Shown here: positions 8,798 through 16,737 of the stretch, one piece after another
Numbering within the stretch: the first letter of the stretch is position 1
How the letters are laid out: each line of letters starts with the position of its first letter
NCBI GenBank assembly: GCA_963697365.1
Contig: CAVONT010000008.1
Location: forward strand, 186,001 to 250,000
Reading direction: 5' to 3'
DNA: 64,000 bases
Origin: CAIXZV01 sp963697365
Lineage (GTDB): Bacteria; Chloroflexota; Limnocylindria; Limnocylindrales; CSP1-4
Notes under the pieces: model-generated
Database searches by the model: none
Told to the model about the DNA's origin: nothing
Seen by the model: only the letters and a program-made list of their open reading frames with translations
Position numbers and translations under genes: made by a program

Positions 8798-10015
8798 CTA
8801 CCTCTCTGCAGCCGCCCGCATGAGCCGGCGCGCGATGCTCCGTGGGAGTGCGTCCAGCCGTAGCAGCGGGGTGCTGAAGCGGCGGGCTCGTACCGGCGTG
8901 CGCATGCACGCCCGCAGGATGGGGCGCCAGCGCCGCTGCGGCACCCTGTCGAAGAGCGTCGGCTGAACCCGCCAGGCCGCCTCCACCATGCCCCAGAAGG
9001 AGGTGACCGCCGCCTCGTCCAAGCGATTCCAGTAGCTGAGCGTGGGCGCGACCAGCTCCTCGGCAATGGCAGCGCCGTTGCCGACCGCATCCGGAGGCAC
9101 GCCCTCGATCAGATCGGCCAGCGCGCCGTGCATCGCCGGAAGGTCGGGATCGGCCGCGCGGACCGCGTGCCGGTACTGCGCGCCGAGGTCGGATCGCAGC
9201 AGGCGTTCGAAGTAGTGGGCCTCGAGGCGGCCTCGTGTGGTGGTGTCGTAGGCAGACGCGAACGCCTCCGCCGCAAGCGTGAATGCCACGGCCGCCATCC
9301 CGACGGCTTCCACCCCAATTCTCGCAGAGTGCGTGCGCGCAGTTGTGATCGTGTCGATGGCCTCGGTCGGGCGGGGACGCCACCACTCGTACGCGAGGTC
9401 GTCGACGACAGCAATGTCGTCGCCGGCCCGTATCAGCGCCTGGAGCACCCACGGCTGATCGCCGAGCATCCGCCCCTCGAACCGGAGCCCCTCGGCGAGT
9501 GATCGGTGGAAGAGCTTGCCCGGCGGCCCGAGGTAGTACAGGAGGTCGGGATTGGCGGCGAGGGACTTGCGGCCGGGTTCGCGGATGTCCGGCTTGTCGT
9601 ACAGGACCGGGTACCACCAGCGATCACCGTCGGTGGAGATCCGCTGGCCGACGACAAGGCGCGCGGCCTGCTCGGTGGCCGCCCTGTGAAGCGCCGCGAG
9701 CGCTCCCGGTCGGAGCCGGTCATCGGCATCGACAAACGTGATCCAGTCGCCGCGAGCCCGGTCCAGGGCCAGGTTCCGCGCCGCTGACACGCCGGAGTTC
9801 ACCTCCTGGCGGAGCAGCACGATGCGACTGTCCGCCGCGGCAAGCCGGTCGACCAGGTCGGCGGTGCCGTCGGTCGAACCATCATCGATGACCACGCACT
9901 CCAGGCGCACGCCGGCCTGCTCCAGGACCGAGGCCAAGGTGGGCCCAAGCGTCCTCTCGGCGTTGTAGGCCGGAATGATGACGGTGACCTGCGGAGCCGG
10001 GGCGAGTGGGAGCAT
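8798..10015 (-). CDS. Family 2 glycosyltransferase
   Basis: 405 residues from the ATG at 10015, chosen because the conserved beta1 strand (VTVIIPAYNAERTLGPTL) follows immediately. GT-A fold elements: nucleotide-binding VVIDDGSTDGTADLV, then SAARNLALDRARGDW and the metal-binding DxD-like FVDADDRL near residue 95. The C-terminal 200 residues are helical and variable. Likely transfers an activated sugar to a cell-surface or exported acceptor; acceptor unknown. No transmembrane helices are obvious, so it is cytoplasmic or peripheral. It has its own promoter and is separated from the upstream thioredoxin gene by a terminator. Confidence 0.85.
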   Translation of the reverse strand: MLPLAPAPQVTVIIPAYNAERTLGPTLASVLEQAGVRLECVVIDDGSTDGTADLVDRLAAADSRIVLLRQEVNSGVSAARNLALDRARGDWITFVDADDRLRPGALAALHRAATEQAARLVVGQRISTDGDRWWYPVLYDKPDIREPGRKSLAANPDLLYYLGPPGKLFHRSLAEGLRFEGRMLGDQPWVLQALIRAGDDIAVVDDLAYEWWRPRPTEAIDTITTARTHSARIGVEAVGMAAVAFTLAAEAFASAYDTTTRGRLEAHYFERLLRSDLGAQYRHAVRAADPDLPAMHGALADLIEGVPPDAVGNGAAIAEELVAPTLSYWNRLDEAAVTSFWGMVEAAWRVQPTLFDRVPQRRWRPILRACMRTPVRARRFSTPLLRLDALPRSIARRLMRAAAER

Positions 10016-10023
10016 CGGAAGGC

Positions 10024-10029
10024 AGGATA
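10024..10029 (-). promoter_or_regulatory. Candidate leaderless -10 box (TATCCT) of the glycosyltransferase
   Basis: Minus-strand TATCCT ends 8 nt before the ATG at 10015; no ribosome-binding sequence lies between them. Confidence 0.4.
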
Positions 10030-10105
10030 CGTCCTGGCGCCTCGTGCGACCCGCCCGGCAGAGCCCTCGCTGCACACGGCCCCCACAAGCTCCCCGGACA
10101 TGGAA

Positions 10106-10130
10106 CGACCCCGGCCGGTGGCCGGGGTCG
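10106..10130 (-). terminator. Terminator hairpin after trxA
   Basis: Perfect 11-bp inverted repeat (CGACCCCGGCC ... GGCCGGGGTCG) with a 3-nt loop, 25 nt beyond the thioredoxin stop codon on the minus strand. No T tract. Confidence 0.6.
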
Positions 10131-10155
10131 CGGACGTGGCGGAGGGAGGCGGGAT

Positions 10156-10503
10156 CTAGTTGGCGGCCTCCGCGGCAGCCAGGGCCGTGAGGTTGAAGAT
10201 CTGCTCGTACTGCTCTGCGGTGCGGAAACCCGGCAGGCCCTGGGGCTGCTGGCCCGGCTGGAAGAACGCGATCATCGGGATCGACATGATGCCGAACGAC
10301 TGGGACAGGCCCGGGTTGGCGTCCACGTCCACCTTGACGATGTCGACGACTCCGTCGTACTTGGCGGCGAGCTTCTCCATCTCGGGGGCGACCATCTTGC
10401 ACGGACCGCACCAGGCTGCCCAGAAGTCGACGATGACGGGCTTGTCGTTGTTGACCACCATCTCGACGAAGGTGGCGTCGGTTGCGTGCTTGATCTCCGC
10501 CAC
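10156..10503 (-). CDS. trxA: Thioredoxin
   Basis: 115 residues, standard thioredoxin length, from GTG 10503 preceded by an AGAAAGGA ribosome-binding sequence. The active site WCGPCK is at residues 31-36 and the cis-proline loop is SIPMIAFF near residue 75. It reduces protein disulfides in the cytoplasm, recharged by thioredoxin reductase, which is not in this window. It lies 48 nt downstream of an ArsR-type regulator on the same strand, so it is probably co-transcribed with and controlled by that repressor. The C-terminus has a short Ala-rich tail. Confidence 0.95.
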   Translation of the reverse strand: MAEIKHATDATFVEMVVNNDKPVIVDFWAAWCGPCKMVAPEMEKLAAKYDGVVDIVKVDVDANPGLSQSFGIMSIPMIAFFQPGQQPQGLPGFRTAEQYEQIFNLTALAAAEAAN

Positions 10504-10551
10504 GAGGCGAGTCCTTTCTCCGGCCGGGCCGGACGAGCGACAGGTGCCCGG

Positions 10552-10851
10552 CTAGCGGGCGATGTCCTGGAGTAGCTGGTATGCCTCGAGGACCTTCGGG
10601 TCGGCGAGGCGGTAGAAGACGGTGCTCCCGTCACGGCGGGCCGTGACGAGGCCTGCGGAGCGCAGCACCGCGAGGTGCTGGCTCATGTTCGGGACCTGAC
10701 AGCTCACCCGTGCGGCGAGGTCGCCGACGGACGCCTCGCCGCCTGCGAGCGACTCCAGGACGCACAGGCGCTTGGGGTCCCCGAGGGCGCGGGCGACGGC
10801 CGCGAATCGGATCCGCTCGTCGTCGCTGCTGCTGATGGTCGTATCGATCAC
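10552..10851 (-). CDS. ArsR family winged-helix regulator
   Basis: 99 residues from GTG 10851. The fold is a compact winged helix: ALGDPKRLCVLESLAGG (helix 2), VGDLAARVSCQVPNMSQHLA (helices 3-4, recognition helix) and the wing VTARRDGSTVFYRLAD. Cys residues near positions 29 and 50 could sense metals or redox state, but no classical ELCVCDL metal box is present. Its position directly before trxA suggests a redox- or metal-responsive repressor of the arsR-trxA pair; this is inference. The promoter region is shared with the divergent threonine dehydratase gene. Confidence 0.85.
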   Translation of the reverse strand: MIDTTISSSDDERIRFAAVARALGDPKRLCVLESLAGGEASVGDLAARVSCQVPNMSQHLAVLRSAGLVTARRDGSTVFYRLADPKVLEAYQLLQDIAR

Positions 10852-10857
10852 GCGCCG

Positions 10858-10863
10858 AGTATC
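10858..10863 (-). promoter_or_regulatory. Candidate leaderless -10 box (GATACT) of the ArsR gene
   Basis: Minus-strand GATACT ends 6 nt before the GTG at 10851. The divergent candidate box for the dehydratase gene is about 46 bp away. Confidence 0.4.
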
Positions 10864-10908
10864 TCATTGTTTGCGCAAGGACGCAAGTCCGTCCTGCAGC
10901 CCCGGGGG

Positions 10909-10914
10909 CATACT
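10909..10914 (+). promoter_or_regulatory. Candidate leaderless -10 box (CATACT) of the dehydratase gene
   Basis: CATACT ends 7 nt before the ATG at 10922; no ribosome-binding sequence is present. Confidence 0.35.
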
Positions 10915-10921
10915 GCCGCGC

Positions 10922-11938
10922 ATGACCCGCTCGCCGATCTCGCTCGCCGCCATCACCGCGACCCGAGGCCAGCTGGCCGGCCGGGTCCACCGCACGCCGC
11001 TCCTGTCGTCGTCGACGGCTGCCCGGGTCGCGGGGGAGGCATCCGGCGTCCGGCTGGCGGATGACCGCCTGTACCTCAAGGCGGAGCATCTCCAGAAGAC
11101 GGGCTCGTTCAAGCCCCGGGCGGCGCTGGCGCGGATCGCCTCGCTGACCACCGAGGAGCGACGCCATGGGGCGATCACGATCAGCGCGGGCAACGCCGGC
11201 CAGGCGTACGCGTGGGCCGCGCGCGAGGCAGGTGTGCCGATGACGGTCGTGATGCCGGCCGCCGCTGTCGCGTCCAAGGTGGCGGCGTGCCGCGACTACG
11301 GGGCGAACGTGGTCCTGCACGGAGCGCACGTCGGCGAGGCCATGGCCCACATGGAGATGCTGCGCGAGGAGCGGAGCCTGACCCTCGTCCACCCGTACGA
11401 CGACCCGGAGGTCCTGCTGGGCAACGGTTCGTGCGGGCTGGAGATCCTCGAGGACCTGCCCGATGTCGATGTCGTGGTCATCGCGGTGGGCGGCGGCGGG
11501 CTCGTCGGTGGTGTGACGGTGGCCGTACGCGAGACGCGCCCGAAGATCAGGGTGTACGGCGTGGAGCCCGTCGGATCCGACTGCCTCCGCCAGGCGCTCG
11601 AGACCGGCGTGCCGGTGCGGATCACGCCGGTCAGCATCGCCGACGGCCTCAACGGCCCGATCGCCGGCGTGCATGCGCTGAGCGTCGCCCGACGCTATCT
11701 CGAGGACGTGGTCCTCGTCGACGACGCGACGATCCTCGCCGGGCTCCGCTTCGCCGTGGAGCGCCTCAAGCAGGTGCTCGAACCCGCGGGTGCGGCTGCG
11801 CTCGCCGCCGTGCTGTCGGGAGCGGTCCCGCTCCGGACCGGGGATCGCGTGGCCGTGATCCTGTCGGGTGGCAACGTCGCCACCGAGCGCCTGGGCGAGC
11901 TGCTGGGACAGGCTGCGCCGATCGCGGTCCGCCGCTGA
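10922..11938 (+). CDS. Threonine/serine dehydratase, PLP-dependent
   Basis: 338 residues, the catalytic fold-type II domain without the C-terminal ACT-like regulatory domain of biosynthetic IlvA, so closer to catabolic TdcB or serine racemase-like enzymes. It deaminates threonine to 2-oxobutanoate or serine to pyruvate. The PLP lysine is K64 in KTGSFKPRAAL, the phosphate-binding glycine loop is VGGGGLVGG near residue 195, and the ISAGNAGQAYAWAA segment contacts substrate. ATG 10922 is chosen because the family N-terminus (AITATRGQLAGRVHRTPLL) follows. Its stop overlaps the ATG of the next gene by one base. Threonine-derived propionyl units could feed acyl-CoA metabolism, but the link is speculative. 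Confidence 0.85.
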   Translation: MTRSPISLAAITATRGQLAGRVHRTPLLSSSTAARVAGEASGVRLADDRLYLKAEHLQKTGSFKPRAALARIASLTTEERRHGAITISAGNAGQAYAWAAREAGVPMTVVMPAAAVASKVAACRDYGANVVLHGAHVGEAMAHMEMLREERSLTLVHPYDDPEVLLGNGSCGLEILEDLPDVDVVVIAVGGGGLVGGVTVAVRETRPKIRVYGVEPVGSDCLRQALETGVPVRITPVSIADGLNGPIAGVHALSVARRYLEDVVLVDDATILAGLRFAVERLKQVLEPAGAAALAAVLSGAVPLRTGDRVAVILSGGNVATERLGELLGQAAPIAVRR

Positions 11939-13092
11939 TGGCCGCTGCGGGGGAGGCCGGCAGCGGGCTCCCGGTGCCGCCTGGCGCTCCTCCACCATCG
12001 CCGGACAGCGCCCGGTTCACCTTCGACGGGGCCTTCGTCGGGCCGATCCTTCCGCCCCCGCCGCCGCTGCCTCCGCAGGCACCTGCGGGCCGGCCGGTTG
12101 CTGCCGACGTCCTCGCGATCCCGCTGGGCATCCGGGACCTGCTCCGCCAGGCACTCGATCTCCTCACCCGATCCGACAACGGCCTGCGTGCGGCGTCGTT
12201 CTACATCGGTCTGATGATGCTGGTGACCGTCGGACCCGCCGTCGTGCTGGTGGCCGTCGGTGTGATCGAGGGCGGCGCGCTGATGGATGGTGGCGGGGGT
12301 ATGCCTGCCTGGATCCCGTGGGCGATGCTGGCGGCGATCCCGGCGTACCTGGGGTACGTCGGTGCGGCCACGGAGGCGCGCACGATGGCCACGGCGGTCA
12401 TCGGCGGGCGCATCGAGGGACGGCCGCTGCGCCTGCGGGAATCGATCGCGGTGTCGCGACGCCGGTTCTGGCGGGTGCTCGGCGTGCAGCTCGTGCTCGG
12501 GGTGCTGAGCGCGGCCGTGAGCTTCGTCGCGACGTTCGCGCTCCTCGCGCTCCTGGGCCCGGTCCTGTTCATCAGCGATGGCCTCTCGCTGCTCATCGCC
12601 CTCGTGGTCGGCATGCCGTTCGTGTACGCCCCCGCCGGCGTCGTGCTGGGTGAGGTGGGCGTCGGCGATGCCATCGGGCGCTCGTTCCGGCTCGTCCGGT
12701 CACGCAAGCGCCTCGCGGTGGTCATCACGCTGTTCGGCGTGTTCGGGCAGTTCATCGTGGTGTTCGGCTTGAGCGCCGGTCTCGATCTCGTCCTGCGCGC
12801 GGTCGAAGGATCCGGCCTGACCGTGGAGTTCCCGTCGGCTCTCGTGGTGCCGATCGCCGCCGCCCTCGTCTTCGCGCTGGGGACGCTCACGTTCATCGTC
12901 GAGGCGATCGCCGCAGCGCCGGCGGTCCATGCGTTCGCGGCACTGACGCACTACACGCGTGGTCTCGAGATCGGGCGCGAGCAGCCGGTCGATGGCCGCC
13001 GCCCGTGGGATCCATGGTTCACGAAGGGCCTCGCGGCATGCGCAGTCACGGGGTTCGTCGCGCTCGTGGGCGGGCTGCTGTCGCTCGGCTGA
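11938..13092 (+). CDS. Polytopic membrane protein
   Basis: 384 residues. A Pro-rich cytoplasmic N-terminus (about 1-60) precedes about six hydrophobic helices, for example around residues 88-110, 125-140, 178-205, 210-235, 260-285 and 300-325, with another near the C-terminus. The topology and the amphipathic RESIAVSRRRFWRVLGVQL segment resemble the glycerophosphoryl-diester-phosphodiesterase membrane domain and related YciC-like families, but no catalytic motif is present. It is coupled to the dehydratase gene (TGATG overlap). Function unknown. Confidence 0.7.
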   Translation: MAAAGEAGSGLPVPPGAPPPSPDSARFTFDGAFVGPILPPPPPLPPQAPAGRPVAADVLAIPLGIRDLLRQALDLLTRSDNGLRAASFYIGLMMLVTVGPAVVLVAVGVIEGGALMDGGGGMPAWIPWAMLAAIPAYLGYVGAATEARTMATAVIGGRIEGRPLRLRESIAVSRRRFWRVLGVQLVLGVLSAAVSFVATFALLALLGPVLFISDGLSLLIALVVGMPFVYAPAGVVLGEVGVGDAIGRSFRLVRSRKRLAVVITLFGVFGQFIVVFGLSAGLDLVLRAVEGSGLTVEFPSALVVPIAAALVFALGTLTFIVEAIAAAPAVHAFAALTHYTRGLEIGREQPVDGRRPWDPWFTKGLAACAVTGFVALVGGLLSLG

Positions 13093-13137
13093 TGCGCGCC
13101 CGCTTGTCTCGCCTGGCGTCGCAGCAGGGCGCCGCGA

Positions 13138-13554
13138 TCAGTCGATGCCCAGCTCGGCCAGGCGTCCCTCGTCGTCGATCCCGAGCGCGTGCGCGAGCTC
13201 GTGGAGGATCGTGATCCGCACCTCGTCGGCGAGGTCCTCGGGGTCCGGGAAGTCCTCCTCCAGCGGCAGCCGGAAGATCACGATCCGCTCCGGCTCGAAG
13301 ACGTCGCCCCAGGAGTAGAGCGCGTCGACGGGCGGCTGGTAGATGCCGTAGAGGGTGTCGTCCGGCTCGAGGCCCTCGGCCCGCAGGAGATCGGGTGACG
13401 GCTCGTCCGCGATGATGATCGCCATCCGGGCGAGCTCCTCGCGGAAGGGCGACGGGATGCCCGCGATCGCCCGGTCGACGAGCCGGTCGAACCGGTCGTG
13501 CCGGGCACGCGGCAGGCGGCTGGAGGTCCGGGATCCCCTGGGGCGCTTCACCAT
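13138..13554 (-). CDS. Small zincin-type metallopeptidase family protein
   Basis: 138 residues from the ATG at 13554. The C-terminal ILHELAHALGIDDEG contains the HExxH-type zinc site HELAH followed by a downstream Asp/Glu, as in the PF06262 minimal zincins found in Actinobacteria and Chloroflexota. A basic N-terminus (MVKRPRGSRTSSRLPRARHD) precedes the domain. The family is small and mostly uncharacterised; a peptidase activity is expected but unproven. The gene is divergent from the hydrolase at 13575, with only 20 nt between the two start codons. Confidence 0.85.
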   Translation of the reverse strand: MVKRPRGSRTSSRLPRARHDRFDRLVDRAIAGIPSPFREELARMAIIIADEPSPDLLRAEGLEPDDTLYGIYQPPVDALYSWGDVFEPERIVIFRLPLEEDFPDPEDLADEVRITILHELAHALGIDDEGRLAELGID

Positions 13555-13561
13555 GGCGTCC

Positions 13562-13568
13562 TATCCTA
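13562..13568. promoter_or_regulatory. Overlapping divergent -10 boxes
   Basis: Plus-strand TATCCT (13562-13567) ends 7 nt before the ATG at 13575, and minus-strand TAGGAT (13563-13568) ends 8 nt before the ATG at 13554. The two boxes share five bases, so both genes would be leaderless and RNA polymerase could serve only one direction at a time. Confidence 0.5.
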
Positions 13569-13574
13569 GCCGCC

Positions 13575-14531
13575 ATGAGCGCTGATGCCGCCTCGCCGCT
13601 GCTGCCGTGGGCGCCCGACGTGACCCTGGCGCCACCGCCGGACGCGGACCGGGAGCCCGAGGGGTACGTGGTCACGGCGGATGACGGCACACGGATCCAC
13701 TTCCTCGACTGGGGCGGACCCGCCGATGGGGGCGGGGGACCTGGCGTGCTGCTGCTGCCCGGCCTCGTCCAGCCTGCCTGGACGTGGGCACCCGTGGCGC
13801 GACGGCTCGCGGCGGTCCGGCGGGTGGTCGTGGCGGATCTGCGCGGCCAGGGCCTGTCGGACGCGCCGATGACGGGCTACGACCTGGACACCCTCGCCGC
13901 TGACGCCGTTGCGGTCGCGGAGGGATCCGGGGTGCTCCGCCCCGGCGGGCGCGTCGTCGCTGCCGGCCTCGGGTTCGGTGCGCTCGTCGCAGCCGGCGCG
14001 GCGCGCACGCTCGGCGACCGGTGCGCGGGCCTCGTCCTCGTGGACGGCGGCTGGGAGCGGATCGAGACCGTCACCGACCTGGACGTGGACGAGTTCCTGC
14101 GCGGCCTCGACGAGCCCCCGGAGGTGCTGCGCACGATGGACGCCTTCATCGCGGACCGGCGCGCCTTCGACCCGGCCACCTTCGACCGGGACCAGGAGCG
14201 CGCGGCGCTCGACGCGGTCGTCGAGACGGCGGCCGGTCACGTGGTCCGCGCGGTGCGGCCGCACGTCGTCTCGGCGCTGGTGCGGACGATGTTCGGATGG
14301 GATCCCGCTGCCGCCGACGGGCTCCCTGCGGTGGCGGCTCCGGTGGCGGCGCTCGTCGCGCTGGGCACGGGCGACGTCGAGATCCGGCTGGCCGAGCTGC
14401 GGAGGGCCGCGCACGCCCGGGCTGCGGCGGGACACGGGTCAGTCCGGGTCAGCGGGTTCCCGGGCGTCGCCCACAACCTCCCGCGCTACCGGCCCGCCGA
14501 CGTGACTGCGTCGATCCTGGAAGCGGGCTGA
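13575..14531 (+). CDS. Alpha/beta-hydrolase fold protein lacking the nucleophile
   Basis: 318 residues with a clear hydrolase fold: VLLLPGLVQPAWTWAPVARR (oxyanion region), VVVADLRGQGLSDAP, LVLVDGGW and the late His loop GVAHNLPRYRP. At the nucleophile elbow, where the family has Gly-x-Ser-x-Gly, this protein reads G-L-G-F-G (within VVAAGLGFGALVA), so the catalytic Ser/Cys/Asp is replaced by Gly. Both sides of the elbow are otherwise conserved and the frame is intact, so it may be a non-catalytic binding or chaperone-like member. No signal peptide. It sits before folE but has a 26-nt gap with its own candidate -10 box. Confidence 0.8.
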   Translation: MSADAASPLLPWAPDVTLAPPPDADREPEGYVVTADDGTRIHFLDWGGPADGGGGPGVLLLPGLVQPAWTWAPVARRLAAVRRVVVADLRGQGLSDAPMTGYDLDTLAADAVAVAEGSGVLRPGGRVVAAGLGFGALVAAGAARTLGDRCAGLVLVDGGWERIETVTDLDVDEFLRGLDEPPEVLRTMDAFIADRRAFDPATFDRDQERAALDAVVETAAGHVVRAVRPHVVSALVRTMFGWDPAAADGLPAVAAPVAALVALGTGDVEIRLAELRRAAHARAAAGHGSVRVSGFPGVAHNLPRYRPADVTASILEAG

Positions 14532-14542
14532 CCGCCGGGGCG

Positions 14543-14548
14543 TACCAT
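14543..14548 (+). promoter_or_regulatory. Candidate -10 box (TACCAT) of folE
   Basis: TACCAT ends 9 nt before the ATG at 14558; near-leaderless spacing, no ribosome-binding sequence. Confidence 0.4.
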
Positions 14549-14557
14549 CTCGAGACC

Positions 14558-15265
14558 ATGACCGAGCCTGCCGACCACCGCGACCTGCCCGAGACCGTCC
14601 GCCGTATCGTCGACGAGATAGAGCACGATGTCGACGATGACGCCGAGCCCATGCTCGCGACGCCGGCAGGGCCGGCCCCCGCGGGCGGCATCGAACAGGC
14701 GGGCGGCATCGAGCAGGCGGTCCGCCGGATCCTGCTCGAGATCGGCGAGGACCCGACCCGAGAGGGCCTGAGGGCGACGCCGGACCGCATGCACCGCATG
14801 TACCACGAGCTCACGGCCGGCTACCACGTGGACCCGGAGCGGCTCGTCAACGGCGCGATCTTCAACGTCGGCTACAGCGAGATGGTCGTCGTCAAGGACA
14901 TCACGTTCTACTCGCTGTGCGAGCACCACCTGCTGCCGTTCTTCGGCACCGCGCACGTCGCGTACGTGCCGGACGGTCGGGTCATCGGGCTCTCGAAGAT
15001 CCCGCGGATCGTCGAGATGTACGCCCGCCGCCTCCAGGTCCAGGAGCGCATGACCCAGCAGATCGCGGACTTCCTGATGGAGACGCTGGAGCCGAAGGGC
15101 GTCGGCGTGGTGATCGAGGCGACGCACCTGTGCGCCGCCATGCGCGGGGTCCAGAAGCCGGGCACCGTGATGACGACCGCGGCCGTGCTCGGCCTGTTCC
15201 GCCGCAACGACAAGACCCGTTCCGAGTTCTTCGCGCACATCGGGCGCCGCGCACCCGGGGCATGA
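14558..15265 (+). CDS. folE: GTP cyclohydrolase I
   Basis: 235 residues. It converts GTP to 7,8-dihydroneopterin triphosphate, the first step of tetrahydrofolate synthesis. Zinc ligands are visible in SLCEHHLLPF (Cys, His) and in THLCAAMRGV (second Cys), and the family signature IGLSKIPRIVEMYARRLQVQ is intact. The first 60 residues are an acidic extension before the catalytic domain (AVRRILLEIGEDPTREGL) and contain a perfect six-residue duplication, GGIEQA-GGIEQA, from a short DNA repeat near 14690-14720. Homologues form toroidal decamers in the cytoplasm. No other folate genes are adjacent. Confidence 0.95.
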   Translation: MTEPADHRDLPETVRRIVDEIEHDVDDDAEPMLATPAGPAPAGGIEQAGGIEQAVRRILLEIGEDPTREGLRATPDRMHRMYHELTAGYHVDPERLVNGAIFNVGYSEMVVVKDITFYSLCEHHLLPFFGTAHVAYVPDGRVIGLSKIPRIVEMYARRLQVQERMTQQIADFLMETLEPKGVGVVIEATHLCAAMRGVQKPGTVMTTAAVLGLFRRNDKTRSEFFAHIGRRAPGA

Positions 15266-15296
15266 CAACCGCGCGCCGCCGTGCTCCGCGGGGTTC

Positions 15297-15302
15297 TACA
15301 AT
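15297..15302 (+). promoter_or_regulatory. Candidate leaderless -10 box (TACAAT)
   Basis: TACAAT ends 6 nt before the ATG at 15309 of the small mutase subunit and probably drives the 15309-17599 operon. Confidence 0.5.
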
Positions 15303-15308
15303 CCCGCC

Positions 15309-15716
15309 ATGACCGACCGACCGCTCAAGGTGCTGATCGCCAAGCCAGGCCTCGACGGCCATGACCGTGGGGCCAAGGTCCTCGCCCGCGGCCTGCGGGA
15401 CGAGGGCTTCGAGGTCGTCTACACCGGGCTCCGCCAGACCCCCGAGATGATCGTGACCGCCGCCCTGCAGGAGGATGTCGACGTCGTCGGCCTGTCCATC
15501 CTGTCCGGTGCTCACATGACCCTGGTGCCGAGGGTCTGCGCCCAACTGCAGGAGCGCGGCCTCGACGACGTGCTGGTCACCGTGGGCGGGATCATCCCGG
15601 ACGACGACATCGAGCCGCTCAAGGCGGCCGGGGTGGCCGGGGTCTTCGGACCCGGGACGACGATCCGCGAGGTGGCCGACTTCATCCGCGCGAACGCCCG
15701 ACCGCGCGACGAGTGA
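15309..15716 (+). CDS. B12-binding small subunit of acyl-CoA mutase
   Basis: 135 residues, a stand-alone cobalamin-binding domain of the methylmalonyl/isobutyryl-CoA mutase type. The cobalt-ligand motif D-x-H-x-x-G appears as GLDGHDRGAKV (His near residue 18), followed by the SxL motif (GLSILSGAH) and the GG motif (VTVGGIIPDDD) that hold the nucleotide tail. It should pair with the large subunit at 5176, as IcmA and IcmB do in Streptomyces. Its stop overlaps the GTG start of the meaB-like gene (GTGA), linking subunit and chaperone synthesis. Confidence 0.93.
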   Translation: MTDRPLKVLIAKPGLDGHDRGAKVLARGLRDEGFEVVYTGLRQTPEMIVTAALQEDVDVVGLSILSGAHMTLVPRVCAQLQERGLDDVLVTVGGIIPDDDIEPLKAAGVAGVFGPGTTIREVADFIRANARPRDE

Positions 15717-16737
15717 CCGGCACGCCCGAGGAGCGCGCCGTGTCGCTGGCCGGACGCCGCCCGCGATGGCGACCGGCGAGCGCTGGCGCGCCTCCTGACA
15801 GCCGTCGAGAACCGCAGCCCGGTCGCCGAGCATGCGATGCGTCTCCTGTACCCGGACGCAGGCCGGGCCCACCTCGTCGGCATCACCGGGCCGCCTGGGG
15901 CCGGCAAGTCCACCCTCGTCGCGGCGCTGATCGCGGAGCTCCGGGCGGGCGGTCGCTCGGTCGCGGTGGTCGCGGTGGATCCGTCCTCGCCGATCACCGG
16001 CGGTGCCCTGCTGGGCGATCGCGTCCGGATGCAGGCCTATGCGTCGGACGACGGGGTGTTCATCCGCTCGATGGCGTCGCGCGGGCATGCGGGCGGGCTC
16101 GCCTCCACGTCGGCCGCGGCTGCGGCCGTGCTGGGCGCCTCGGGCTTCGACATGGTCCTCCTCGAGACGGTGGGGACCGGCCAGAGCGAGGTCGAGGTGG
16201 CCGCGGCGGCAGACACGACCGTGGTCCTCGAGGCGCCCGAGATGGGGGACGAGATCCAGGCCATCAAGGCGGGCCTGCTCGAGGTGGCGGACATCGTGGT
16301 CGTGAACAAGGGCGACCGCCCGGGCGCCCAGCGGACCGCGGCGCAGCTGCGCGCGATGCTGGTGCCGCCGATGCCGCCGACGCCGGTGTCGGCTGGCCTC
16401 CCGGCCGCCGGCGCAACCGGTGGACCGGGCCACCGGCCGAAGCGTCCCGATGTCCTCGTGACGACCGCCGCCACCGGCGAGGGCGTCCCCGAGCTGCTCC
16501 GCGCCCTCGACCACCACCGTGCCCACGGCGTTGAGGGTGCCGACTCGTGCGGCCCGGCGCACCAGGGCGGAGGCCCAGGTCCGGGCCCTCGTGGCGGAGC
16601 GTCTCTGGGCACGGCTTGCCCAGCCTGCAGCAGCCGGGACGGTGGCCGAGGCCATCGAGGCCGTCGCCGAGCACGAGCTTGACCCGTATGCCGCGGCCGA
16701 CCGCCTGCTCGCGGTCCTCGACCTCAAGGAGGCGTGA
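15713..16737 (+). CDS. meaB: MeaB/ArgK-type GTPase chaperone of B12 mutase (two frameshifts)
   Basis: G-protein chaperone that guards cofactor loading and release on acyl-CoA mutases. P-loop GITGPPGAGKSTL, switch VAVDPSSPITGGALLGDR, DxxG-type region LLETVGTGQSE and NKxD-type VVNKGDRPG are all present, and the C-terminal dimerisation arm (EAQVRALVAERL ... LDPYAAADRLLAVL) is recognisable. Start GTG 15713 overlaps the small subunit's stop. Extra bases near 15758 and 16522 shift the frame; removing one base at each joins DGDRRALARLL to the start and DHHRA to the C-terminal arm. Intact length about 340 residues, normal for the family. Confidence 0.88.

Noticed and set aside
8798..10411. Longer glycosyltransferase starting at 10411
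   Set aside because: The extension is antisense to trxA and the GT2 domain begins right after the ATG at 10015.
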